NCBI GenBank assembly: GCA_934101145.1
Contig: CAKOPZ010000007.1
Span: forward strand, 1-50,582
Origin: an uncultured Clostridia bacterium
Lineage (GTDB): Bacteria; Bacillota; Clostridia; TANB77; CAG-508
DNA: 50,582 bases
Direction: 5' to 3'
Shown piece after piece: positions 44,143 through 50,582 of the stretch; position 1 is the first letter of the stretch, and each line of letters opens with the position of its first letter. The notes beneath the pieces are model-generated. The model did not search any database. It saw only the letters and a program-made list of their open reading frames with translations, and was not told where the DNA came from. The translations under genes and the position numbers were made by a program.

Positions 44143-44985
44143 TTACTTTTCAGTCTTTTTATCGTAATCATCCATAAAATGATGTGTTTCTCCATCTTTT
44201 ACATAAGAAATGATTGTGTTTAAATTAACATTTTTTGTACTGTTATAAATATTCATATCAACTTTGTCATAAACACTTCTTAATTGTTTTATTAATTTTT
44301 TCATTTCTTCTCTTTTTGATCTTCCGTCACTATTATCACACATAGTATAGTGCTCAGTAAAAGGACAAGCACATTGTATAAAATGCAAATCATTTCTTTC
44401 TTTCCATCTTATAATATCGGCTTCTTTAACATAGTATAGTGGTCTTATAAGTTGCATTCCTTCATGAAATGTACTATGTAATTTTGGCATCATAGTTTGC
44501 ATTTGAGCTCCATAAAGCATTCCCATTAATATTGTTTCTATAACATCATCAAAATGATGGCCTAGTGCAATTTTGTTACATCCTAACTCTTGTGCTTTTC
44601 TGTATAAATAACCTCTACGCATTCTTGCACAAATATAACATGGATGGTCATCTATTTTTTCAACTGCTTTAAAAATATTGCTTTCAAATATTGTTATTGG
44701 AATATTTAGTAATTTAGCATTATTTATAATTTTTTGCCTATTTATTGGGTTATAGCCTGGATCCATTACTAAAAACACAAGGTCAAAATTAACTTGTCTA
44801 TGCTTTTTTAATTCTTGCATACATTTGGCAAGTAACATTGAATCTTTTCCACCAGAAATACATACTGCAATTTTATCCCCTTCTTGCACCATGTCAAATT
44901 CTTTTATTCCTTTTATAAATTTACTCCAGATTTTTTTTCTATAAACTGTAGTTATGCTTTTTTCTATTTCTTCATATCTTTCCAT
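44143..44985 (-). CDS. TtcA-family PP-loop tRNA thiolation-like protein
   Basis: 280 residues. PP-loop motif AVCISGGKDSMLLAKCM, the CxxC pair HPCYICARMRRGYLY and LGHHFDDVIETILMGMLYG are diagnostic of the TtcA/TilS-related adenine nucleotide hydrolases; a further Cys is in IQCACPF. TtcA makes 2-thiocytidine-32 in tRNA using an iron-sulfur cluster. Cys positions here match that scheme, but other members of the family thiolate different positions. It is unusual as cargo of a recombinase element. It has its own consensus promoter (45042-45070). Confidence 0.8.
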   Translation of the reverse strand: MERYEEIEKSITTVYRKKIWSKFIKGIKEFDMVQEGDKIAVCISGGKDSMLLAKCMQELKKHRQVNFDLVFLVMDPGYNPINRQKIINNAKLLNIPITIFESNIFKAVEKIDDHPCYICARMRRGYLYRKAQELGCNKIALGHHFDDVIETILMGMLYGAQMQTMMPKLHSTFHEGMQLIRPLYYVKEADIIRWKERNDLHFIQCACPFTEHYTMCDNSDGRSKREEMKKLIKQLRSVYDKVDMNIYNSTKNVNLNTIISYVKDGETHHFMDDYDKKTEK

Positions 44986-45041
44986 TATTTTTCCTCTTTC
45001 AAAAATTTATAACATTCATCAAATATTTCTATAACCAAAAT

Positions 45042-45070
45042 ATTATACACCCCTACTTGGGGACTGTCAA
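45042..45070 (-). promoter_or_regulatory. Consensus promoter with a palindrome in its spacer
   Basis: Minus strand TTGACA (45070-45065), 17 nt, TATAAT (45047-45042). The spacer contains CCCC-AAGTA-GGGG, a GC-rich inverted repeat in AT-rich surroundings and a likely operator. Confidence 0.7.
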
Positions 45071-45144
45071 ATTCCCTAATTAGCTAAAAGCATAGGAATA
45101 CAACCTTTTTTCTTGACAAGTGGAAATTTTTTAAACTCACAGGT

Positions 45145-45603
45145 GTGGATTTAAATTTGCAATTTCCTGCAAGGTGGGAGAGGGCAAAAGAAATTAAATT
45201 TGAACAAGGATATACAAAACCTGGACCAAGAGATTTTGTAGGTACAGGACCTTTGACAGAACCAGAGGCTATAGCTATATATGATTTTGCAATAAAACAT
45301 ATTTTTAGATTAATACTTGCATATCATACTCAAGGGGAAGTAATTTATTGGAGATTTGCGAATTACATACAACCAGGAGCAGAATTTATAGGAAACGAAT
45401 TTGCTAGGGTAAGTGGATATAGTTTAGAGACAACGCCACCTGAGTCTGCAAATGCAGGTTTTAAAGATTGGTTTATAAGTGAATATAACAGACCTGGTTA
45501 TACAATTGAAGCTGGCTGGGGAGAGAACCCACTACCAATTTCTCAGTTTGGCCAAATTTACAAAAATAATATTGGAATATTAGTGCTAGGTGCAGTATTA
45601 TAG
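45145..45603 (+). pseudogene. M14 peptidase, C-terminal half
   Basis: The second part of the split gene, in frame from the direct repeat (VDLNLQFPARWERAKEIK). It supplies YHTQGEVIYWRF with the third zinc ligand His, GYSLETTPPESANAGFKDWFI and the catalytic Glu region YTIEAGWGENPLP. It has no start codon or ribosome binding site of its own apart from a fortuitous GTG, so it is probably silent until the element leaves. Confidence 0.85.
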
Positions 45604-45635
45604 AGTAGGAAAATAAATTCTTCCTACTCTAAATT
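45602..45635. terminator. Bidirectional terminator
   Basis: AGAGTAGGAA / TTCCTACTCT with a 9-nt loop between the M14 gene and the convergent hypothetical gene. Confidence 0.75.
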
Positions 45636-46316
45636 AGTTGTTTTTTCTAATCTTTCAAAGCCATCATCAGAAAAATATTCATAAGTTCCGTTTGAATATT
45701 TTAATACCATACCTTCTGTTGCTTTAGATAGTAATTCTTCAGGAATATCAACTTCTTCAAATTCAAAGCCTGAATTATCTGTTAAATCAATTAAAAAACG
45801 ATTATTTTTAACTTCTTCAGAAACCATATATAAATGCCCATCTTTTCTGTAATTTGACAGCTCTTTATTTTGATTGTTGATGATTTCGGCCGTTACAGCA
45901 TTTATAGTATCCTTAAAGTCCTGTGTTAAACTATTTTCAACAATATACTTGTCATTTATTATTGAAAAAATATCATTTACAGAAATTTCTACATCAATAT
46001 CATTTTTATTAATATCAATTTCTTCAATTTCATCTTCGTGTATTTTTAATACAGTATAAATATCATTATCATACTGTTTAGAATTATTTGACCAGTAAGA
46101 TTTTTTATTATCTTGAACAAAATACATTGTATCATTTTTAAAATTATCCTTAGCAAATTGTATTAATGTTTTATCAAATTTATCTCTTAAACAATTTTCA
46201 TTTGCAGTAGTTAATTTATTATCAGATAAAATATGGTTAAGTAGAGGAACTTGACCATTATTATGATTTATATTATTTTTCAAATAATTAGATAATTCAT
46301 TTAAAAAATTATTCAT
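45624..46316 (-). CDS. Hypothetical protein
   Basis: About 230 residues from ATG 46316, which has AAAGGAGAG 7 nt upstream. An in-frame TTG at 46370 also has AAAGGAG, 10 nt away, so an 18-residue longer form is possible. The protein is acidic and without signal or membrane segments. The middle is rich in Asp, Asn and Ile (EIDINKNDIDVEISVNDIF). The C-terminal 60 residues (RFLIDLTDNSGFEFEEVDIP, ATEGMVLKYSNGTYEYFSDDG) resemble the small beta-barrel of DUF3006-type proteins. No function is assigned. An RNA hairpin covers the upstream Shine-Dalgarno. Confidence 0.65.
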   Translation of the reverse strand: MNNFLNELSNYLKNNINHNNGQVPLLNHILSDNKLTTANENCLRDKFDKTLIQFAKDNFKNDTMYFVQDNKKSYWSNNSKQYDNDIYTVLKIHEDEIEEIDINKNDIDVEISVNDIFSIINDKYIVENSLTQDFKDTINAVTAEIINNQNKELSNYRKDGHLYMVSEEVKNNRFLIDLTDNSGFEFEEVDIPEELLSKATEGMVLKYSNGTYEYFSDDGFERLEKTTNLE

Positions 46317-46373
46317 AAAATCGCTCTCCTTTAGACCATTTAAAATATTATTTACTATATCTAAACTCAATAA

Positions 46374-46448
46374 ATAATCACTCCTTTTTGCTTGTGTGGA
46401 AGACTGCTAAAGATTAATAGCAGTAAGAACTAAACTAGGAGTGATTAT
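46374..46448 (-). promoter_or_regulatory. Leader structure that can mask a ribosome binding site
   Basis: ATAATCACTCCT (46374-46385 on plus) and AGGAGTGATTAT (46437-46448) are a perfect 12-bp inverted pair. The inner hairpin ACTGCTA/TAGCAGT is at 46403-46424. In the minus-strand RNA the 3' arm is the AAAGGAGTGATT in front of the TTG start of the hypothetical gene. The nuclease gene ends only 35 nt upstream, so it could also be an intergenic terminator without a U-tract. Confidence 0.5.
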
Positions 46449-46482
46449 ATAATATTTTCCAAAAAATTACAATACATGTAAG

Positions 46483-47235
46483 CTATTTTGCATGACTATT
46501 TCCAGTTGCATAATCTATTACAATTCTTGGTTGAACATTGTAGCAATATACATTAAAGCAAATACTTTTTCCTTTGTCTTCAACAGAAAGAGCTTCCATT
46601 TCAACACCACTTGCAAGTCTGTTACTTCCTTCAAATATAGGTGTTACTCTATAAAGAACATGTTTGTTTCTTGTTGATTTGATATATTCTGCAACCATAT
46701 TTTCAAATGGCAACATTCCTTCTGTGTTTAAATATCTTGTCCCTGTGATTAGATTTTTCTCATTGGCATTTTCTGCTGAAAGTTGCCAACCAATTAAATG
46801 ACAACGGTTATATAAATACTTATCTTTAATTAGATTATCATATTTTTTTTGAACCCATCCAGAAAGATTTTTTACACTTGAGATATCTCCACGCTTTTCA
46901 CCTGATTTTGGCATTGTTTCTTTGCAAATATTTGCAAAAGCTACACCACTTCGTCCATCTACCCAATCACTATATTTTTCAAAAGCTTCTGTAGTATAGT
47001 CACTTTCTGTAAAATATGGTATATTGTTGTTTATTTCTACATATGGACTAGATGAATACTCTGGAATTGATGATAAATCAATTATTGAATTTGATGTTGC
47101 AGATGATAATTCATTTGTAGTATTTGTGACTGCAGGGTTAGCATTTACATATCCTAAAATTGTAATTAATATTACTGCTAATATTGAAATTAGTTCTTGC
47201 CATAATTTAATTCTTTTGTTATTTTTTTTACTCAT
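46483..47235 (-). CDS. Secreted/membrane-anchored DNA/RNA non-specific endonuclease (NucA/EndA-like)
   Basis: 250 residues. An N-terminal signal-anchor (LWQELISILAVILITILGYV) and a Ser/Thr-rich linker lead to the nuclease domain (about 80-245). The DRGH-like motif is YNRCHLIGWQLS with the general-base His; the metal-ligand Asn lies in ENANEKNLITGTRYLNTEGM. DGRSGVAFANICKETMP is also typical. Family members degrade extracellular DNA or process DNA during uptake. AAAGAGG precedes the ATG. The gene is monocistronic or joined to the hypothetical gene downstream. Confidence 0.85.
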   Translation of the reverse strand: MSKKNNKRIKLWQELISILAVILITILGYVNANPAVTNTTNELSSATSNSIIDLSSIPEYSSSPYVEINNNIPYFTESDYTTEAFEKYSDWVDGRSGVAFANICKETMPKSGEKRGDISSVKNLSGWVQKKYDNLIKDKYLYNRCHLIGWQLSAENANEKNLITGTRYLNTEGMLPFENMVAEYIKSTRNKHVLYRVTPIFEGSNRLASGVEMEALSVEDKGKSICFNVYCYNVQPRIVIDYATGNSHAK

Positions 47236-47256
47236 AATAATACCTCTTTTGAAAAA

Positions 47257-47289
47257 ATAAATTACAGGAATTAGTTTCCTGTAATTTAT
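47257..47289 (-). terminator. Terminator upstream of the nuclease gene
   Basis: A perfect 14-bp inverted repeat ATAAATTACAGGAA / TTCCTGTAATTTAT with T-run on the minus strand, ending the membrane-protein transcript. Confidence 0.8.
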
Positions 47290-47296
47290 CTATATG

Positions 47297-48022
47297 TTAA
47301 ATATATAGGCCTAAAAATGTAAGAATAAATCTTGCAATATAGAAAATTCCTATTATTATAGCAAATTTTTTAATAAAGCTGTTATCATCTGTTTGGCCAT
47401 ACAATGCTTTTACTGTAAAGTAAACAAGTATTGTAGAAATAATATTGCAGAAACCTGAAAATTGATTTGTTAACTTGTAGAATTGATTAATATTTCCAAG
47501 TAATCCAACAATTATTGCAGCTACAACTGGTATTTTAGCAATTATTATTGCAGATAGTGTTTGAATAAATGATTTTTTGTTATTTCCTTTTTGCATAATA
47601 TATACTATACCAGAAAGAACAGCAAGTGAAATTATAGGTGTAATTACTGATTTTATAACTGAAGAAACATTTCTAACTGATGTTCTAAAGAATGTTCCAA
47701 AGTTAGTATACATATTTGAAACTAATGAATATGATTGGAATACATCTATAACAGAGTTAATAAAAATTGCAACTAGCCATACTACAAAGATTATCATAGC
47801 AATTTTTAAAAATTCATTTTTAGAAGAATTTGCAACAGTTTCAATTTCTTTAATTGGATTTTTAAATAAGCCTGATAAAAATCCTTTTGTTTTGTTTACA
47901 TCTTGCTTAATGTCTGTATTATTTACTGCTTCTTTTACTTCTTTTGCTGTATCAACAGCTTCTTTTTTTAGTTTATCTGCTGTGTTTACTGTTTCATTTT
48001 GGTTTTGATTTTGTCCTTCCAT
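47297..48022 (-). CDS. Polytopic membrane protein (possibly YIP1-like)
   Basis: 241 residues from ATG 48022 (AAGGG 9 nt upstream; the ATG at 48031 touches the site). A soluble N-terminal 70 residues rich in Lys, Glu and Asn (TADKLKKEAVDTAKEVKEAV) precedes five hydrophobic segments: IAMIIFVVWLVAIFI, ITPIISLAVLSGIVYIM, IIIAKIPVVAAIIVGLL, GFCNIISTILVYFTV and FAIIIGIFYIARFILTFLG. The arrangement resembles YIP1-family proteins, but identification is weak. No function can be stated. Confidence 0.65.
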   Translation of the reverse strand: MEGQNQNQNETVNTADKLKKEAVDTAKEVKEAVNNTDIKQDVNKTKGFLSGLFKNPIKEIETVANSSKNEFLKIAMIIFVVWLVAIFINSVIDVFQSYSLVSNMYTNFGTFFRTSVRNVSSVIKSVITPIISLAVLSGIVYIMQKGNNKKSFIQTLSAIIIAKIPVVAAIIVGLLGNINQFYKLTNQFSGFCNIISTILVYFTVKALYGQTDDNSFIKKFAIIIGIFYIARFILTFLGLYI

Positions 48023-48250
48023 AATAACCATCCCTTCTATTAAATTTATATATATTAAACTACAAAAATATGATTTTGTAAATAAAAATATTATTACAAT
48101 ATACTAAAAATGGAAAATAAATATTCATGTTATATAAAATTAGTAAAAAATAAAAATATTGTAAAAGAATAAATCAAATTAAATTGGGATAGAATATTGA
48201 AAAATATATGCAAAAAATATATAATATCGAAAGATAGGAGGAGTGATTTT

Positions 48251-49663
48251 ATGAGTGAAAAAACAGAAAGAGAAATGCTTACAGAAAAACTATTTAATAA
48301 AAAAGAAAATGGTTGGAATACTAAATCTGAGGAAGACAGAAAGACTATTTTCGATTATGCAAAAGGATATATGGACTTTATGAATAAGTCTAAAACAGAA
48401 AGAGAGATTATACAATCAAGCAAAAAAATAGCAGAAGCAAATGGATTTAGAGATATAAAGGAATTTGATAAATTAAAAGCAGGAGACAAAATTTACTATA
48501 TTAATAGAGAAAAAAGTATGTATCTTGCAGTTATTGGTGAGGAAAATATTGAAAATGGTATAAACATTATTGGTGCACATGCTGATTCTCCAAGACTTGA
48601 TTTGAAACCAAATCCATTATATGAAGATGGTGGTTTTGCATATTTTAAAACACACTATTATGGTGGAATAAAGAAATATCAATGGACTACAATACCACTT
48701 AGCTTGCATGGAGTAATAGTTAAAAAAGATGGTGAAAAAATAACTATAAATATTGGAGAAGATGAAAATGATCCTATATTTACTATAACAGATTTATTGC
48801 CTCATTTAGCACAAGAGCAAATGGAAAGAAAATTAAAAGATGGTGTTTCTGGAGAGGACTTAAATCTTTTAATTGGAAGCATTCCATATAGCAGTGAAGG
48901 TGCTGAACAAGTCAAATTAAATATTTTAAATATATTAAATCAAAAATATGGAATTACTGAAGTGGACTTTTTAAGTTCAGAGCTTGAAATTGTACCTGCT
49001 ATGAAATGCAGAAGTTTAGGATTTGACAATAGTATGGTTGCAGGTTATGGACAAGATGATAAAATATGTGTATATACAGAGCTTACGGCTTTAGTTGACA
49101 TGAAAAAAACTCCAACAAGAACTGCTGTATGCATTATTTCTGATAAAGAGGAGATCGGAAGTATGGGAAATACAGGAATGGAATCACATGTATTTGATAC
49201 ATTTGTATCAGAATTGTTAAATAAACTTGGTGTAAATAGACCAAATCTACTTGATAAAGTATTTTGTAATTCAAAAATGCTTTCTGCAGATGTTGATGCA
49301 GGTGTTGATCCAATATATGCAAGTGTTTCAGAAAAATATAATGCATCACATCTTGGAAGAGGAATTGGTTTAAATAAATATACAGGAGCAAGAGGAAAGT
49401 CAGGTGCTTCTGATGCAAATGCTGAATTTGTTGCTGAAATAAGAAATATTTTTGAGTCAAATGATATTAGATACCAAATAGGTGAGCTTGGAAAAGTTGA
49501 TATTGGTGGTGGAGGCACAATTGCATATATTCTTGCAAACAAAGGAATAGATGTTATTGATTGTGGTGTTCCAGTTCTTTCAATGCATGCTCCATATGAG
49601 GTTACAAGTAAATTTGATTTATATGAAGCTTATAGAGGATATAGAGCTTTTTGGGAGAAATAG
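48251..49663 (+). CDS. M18 family aminopeptidase
   Basis: 470 residues from ATG 48251 with AGGAGGAG in front; the longer open frame has no site. Zinc-binding and catalytic motifs: GAHADSPRLDLKPNPLYEDGG (first His/Asp), SDKEEIGSMGNTGMESH (Glu-Glu pair), SADVDAGVDP and the late SMHAPYEVTSKFDLYE. This is a cytoplasmic, multimeric di-zinc aminopeptidase that removes N-terminal residues (acidic or neutral) from peptides, a housekeeping role. It is transcribed alone. Confidence 0.92.
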   Translation: MSEKTEREMLTEKLFNKKENGWNTKSEEDRKTIFDYAKGYMDFMNKSKTEREIIQSSKKIAEANGFRDIKEFDKLKAGDKIYYINREKSMYLAVIGEENIENGINIIGAHADSPRLDLKPNPLYEDGGFAYFKTHYYGGIKKYQWTTIPLSLHGVIVKKDGEKITINIGEDENDPIFTITDLLPHLAQEQMERKLKDGVSGEDLNLLIGSIPYSSEGAEQVKLNILNILNQKYGITEVDFLSSELEIVPAMKCRSLGFDNSMVAGYGQDDKICVYTELTALVDMKKTPTRTAVCIISDKEEIGSMGNTGMESHVFDTFVSELLNKLGVNRPNLLDKVFCNSKMLSADVDAGVDPIYASVSEKYNASHLGRGIGLNKYTGARGKSGASDANAEFVAEIRNIFESNDIRYQIGELGKVDIGGGGTIAYILANKGIDVIDCGVPVLSMHAPYEVTSKFDLYEAYRGYRAFWEK

Positions 49664-49793
49664 ATATAATTATTAATATTTTGAATAAAAAAGAATATAA
49701 TAATAATAGTATTGACTATGATATATTTTTATATTATAATTAATATAGCTTATAAGCAATAATTTGATGATTTCATTTGTATAATGAACACGA

Positions 49794-49828
49794 AAAAAAT
49801 CCCTAGAGAGCAAGTCTAGGGATTTTTT
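49794..49828. terminator. Strong bidirectional terminator
   Basis: AAAAAATCCCTAGA / TCTAGGGATTTTTT with a 7-nt loop. It ends the minus-strand toxin transcript 5 nt after its stop codon. Confidence 0.85.
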
Positions 49829-49832
49829 GTGA

Positions 49833-49901
49833 TTAATCTTCAAATTCTTTCAAAATTAAAAGAATGAAAATCAATGCAAGTAACTTGATGATTTTTTTCA
49901 T
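49833..49901 (-). CDS. Probable type I toxin: 22-residue hydrophobic peptide
   Basis: A 22-residue ORF, MKKIIKLLALIFILLILKEF followed by ED: basic start, one hydrophobic helix, acidic end, as in Fst/Ldr/TisB-like membrane toxins. AAAGGCGGTGAG, an extended Shine-Dalgarno with one mismatch, lies 10 nt upstream, partly folded into a hairpin. A promoter is at 49949-49977 and a strong terminator directly follows, giving a mRNA of about 150 nt. A decayed copy of the 5' end appears at about 49759-49790 (same TACAAATGAAA and ATCATCAA, four A missing). The antitoxin RNA is not identified. Too short for similarity to be decisive. Confidence 0.55.
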   Translation of the reverse strand: MKKIIKLLALIFILLILKEFED

Positions 49902-49918
49902 TTGTACAAATCTCACCG

Positions 49919-49977
49919 CCTTTCTACCTTCTAGAGAAAGGTTATTTTATTATAAAATATTTTATTCAACGTGTCTA
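49919..49977 (-). promoter_or_regulatory. Toxin promoter and Shine-Dalgarno-masking hairpin
   Basis: Minus strand TAGACA (49977-49972), 17 nt, TATAAT (49954-49949). The 5' leader folds CCTTTCT (49941-49935) onto AGAAAGG (49925-49919), which covers the AAAGG half of the extended ribosome binding site. Such masking is typical of type I toxin mRNAs. Confidence 0.55.
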
Positions 49978-50072
49978 CAAATTTTATATCATACAATAAA
50001 AAATATATAATAAGAATTTGTTTTGTATCATTGACGAATATACAGTTCTTTGAAAAATATATAATAAAGGTA

Positions 50073-50102
50073 TTGCAATTAATATATATCAAATGATAAA
50101 AT
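50073..50102 (+). promoter_or_regulatory. Candidate promoter before the AG-repeat ORF
   Basis: TTGCAA (50073-50078), 18 nt, TAAAAT (50097-50102). Confidence 0.4.
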
Positions 50103-50140
50103 GAAGAAGTAAAATAAAACAAAAGGAGCACACAAAAGAA

Positions 50141-50200
50141 ATGAAAAGTGAAACCGTTGAGGCTGTAAGAGAGAGAGAGAGAGAGAGAGCCACAGTTTAG
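50141..50200 (+). CDS. Small ORF containing an (AG)11 tract, possibly phase-variable
   Basis: AGGAG lies 12 nt before ATG 50141. The ORF reads MKSETVEAVRERERERATV and stops at 50200 because of the present length of the dinucleotide run. Adding one AG (or removing two) puts it in frame with a further 46 codons (PQFSKINIEENRGKEASICD...) ending at 50330. No family is recognised in either form. It may be a leader or switch in front of the prepilin-like gene. 50201-50475 contains no other recognisable gene. Confidence 0.4.
   Translation: MKSETVEAVRERERERATV
50168..50189. repeat. (AG)11 simple sequence repeat
   Basis: A pure 22-bp dinucleotide tract, long enough for frequent slipped-strand length change. 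Confidence 0.9.
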
Positions 50201-50475
50201 TAAAATAAATATAGAAGAAAATAGGGGCAAGGAAGCCTCTATTTGTGATAGAGAAAAAGACAGAAAACAAACAGATTGTAATAAACAAGAAGACTGGAAA
50301 GTTTTTGGGGTTAAAGCAATTGTAAAATAGTTTGTTTACTGTCTTTTTTTGCGTGTTTGTGGAGATTTAATTTGTGTGTATTTTAACTGAAAGAGGTGAT
50401 AAACAAAGAAGAATTTATAACATAAGAGAACAAAAAGAAAATTAAAACAAAAGTAGGAAGGAGAAAATTATTATA

Positions 50476-50582
50476 ATGAAAGAAATGATAAACAAGAAAG
50501 AAAAGGGTATAACGCTAATTGCGTTAGTTGTAACTATTATGGTATTAATAATACTTGCAACAGTAAGTATAAATGCAGTGCT
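50476..50582 (+). CDS. Prepilin-like protein, 3' truncated
   Basis: The window ends after 35 codons. The N-terminus MKEMINKKEKG | ITLIALVVTIMVLIILATVS is a type IV prepilin/pseudopilin signal: basic leader, Gly before the processing site, then a long hydrophobic helix. The usual Glu at +5 is replaced by Ala, common in this clostridial family. AAGGAG lies 12 nt upstream. In related genomes such N-termini are joined to FGE-like C-terminal domains like that at 2-799, so both window ends may belong to one surface-protein family. Confidence 0.75.
   Translation, partial: MKEMINKKEKGITLIALVVTIMVLIILATVSINAV

Larger units (their letters stand above)
41439..45155. mobile_element. 3.7-kb serine-recombinase element inside the M14 gene
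   Basis: The 14-bp sequence GGTGTGGATTTAAA flanks the insert at 41425-41438 and 45142-45155. Cargo, all on the minus strand: RelE-type toxin and Phd/YefM antitoxin, a large serine recombinase, a 47-residue protein and a TtcA-like gene. Removing the element restores the M14 reading frame exactly. Confidence 0.82.

Noticed and set aside
49045..49542. Long ORFs antisense to the M18 aminopeptidase
   Set aside because: Ser/Phe/Leu-rich translations typical of antisense frames; the plus-strand enzyme is complete.

Overview
The window is strongly AT-rich DNA with AGGAGG-type ribosome binding sites, TTGACA-N17-TATAAT promoters, U-tract terminators and Firmicute-type proteins (VanW, S24 repressor, MgtA/CorA, Tex, ABC-F, HD-GYP). 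It looks like an anaerobic Clostridia-type bacterium, probably gut-associated. That placement is inferred from gene content; no rRNA or single-copy marker is present to test it.

Layout. 1-1650: 3' part of a formylglycine-enzyme-like protein whose C-terminus looks like the variable region of a diversity-generating retroelement, then an SDR reductase. 1650-12650: backbone genes (carbohydrate-binding protein, XRE-S24 regulator, VanW protein, mgtA and corA around tRNA-Lys, ABC-F ATPase, tex). 12776-21970: an operon of a one-module C-A-T-reductase NRPS, a sensor kinase and an HD-GYP response regulator, divergent from a long-chain acyl-CoA synthetase. 22031-23156: an HtrA-like protease. 23479-25198: an AbiE toxin-antitoxin island inserted into tRNA-Arg(ACG). 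26199-37612: an 11.4-kb integrative mobilizable element in tRNA-Pro(TGG), with Rep, TnpV, MobC, relaxase, a five-gene restriction/defence operon, Xis and tyrosine integrase. 38034-40870: FAD oxidoreductase and DASS transporter. 40969-45603: an M14 peptidase gene split by a 3.7-kb serine-recombinase element carrying a RelE-type TA pair and a TtcA-like gene. 45624-49663: hypothetical protein, NucA-like nuclease, membrane protein and M18 aminopeptidase. 49794-50582: a probable type I toxin, an (AG)11 tract inside a small ORF, and the start of a prepilin-like gene.

Main observation. Four genes have the same kind of frame break: htrA-like, AAA-TOPRIM ATPase, C5-methyltransferase and serine recombinase. 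In each, the zero frame reaches a CGG codon; skipping only its C gives a GGN glycine codon and restores the conserved protein (for example methyltransferase motif GFPCQ and recombinase KVGIYIRLS). I scanned the other genes by eye and found no other in-frame CGG, although CGA, CGT and CGC are used. The only tRNA-Arg seen here has anticodon ACG, which does not read CGG. The simplest reading is that CGG is undecoded or very slow in this organism and works as a programmed +1 frameshift site.

Other systems: the retroelement-diversified protein, three integrations with readable attachment sites, the NRPS-signalling operon, and a small hydrophobic toxin with a partly sequestered ribosome binding site.
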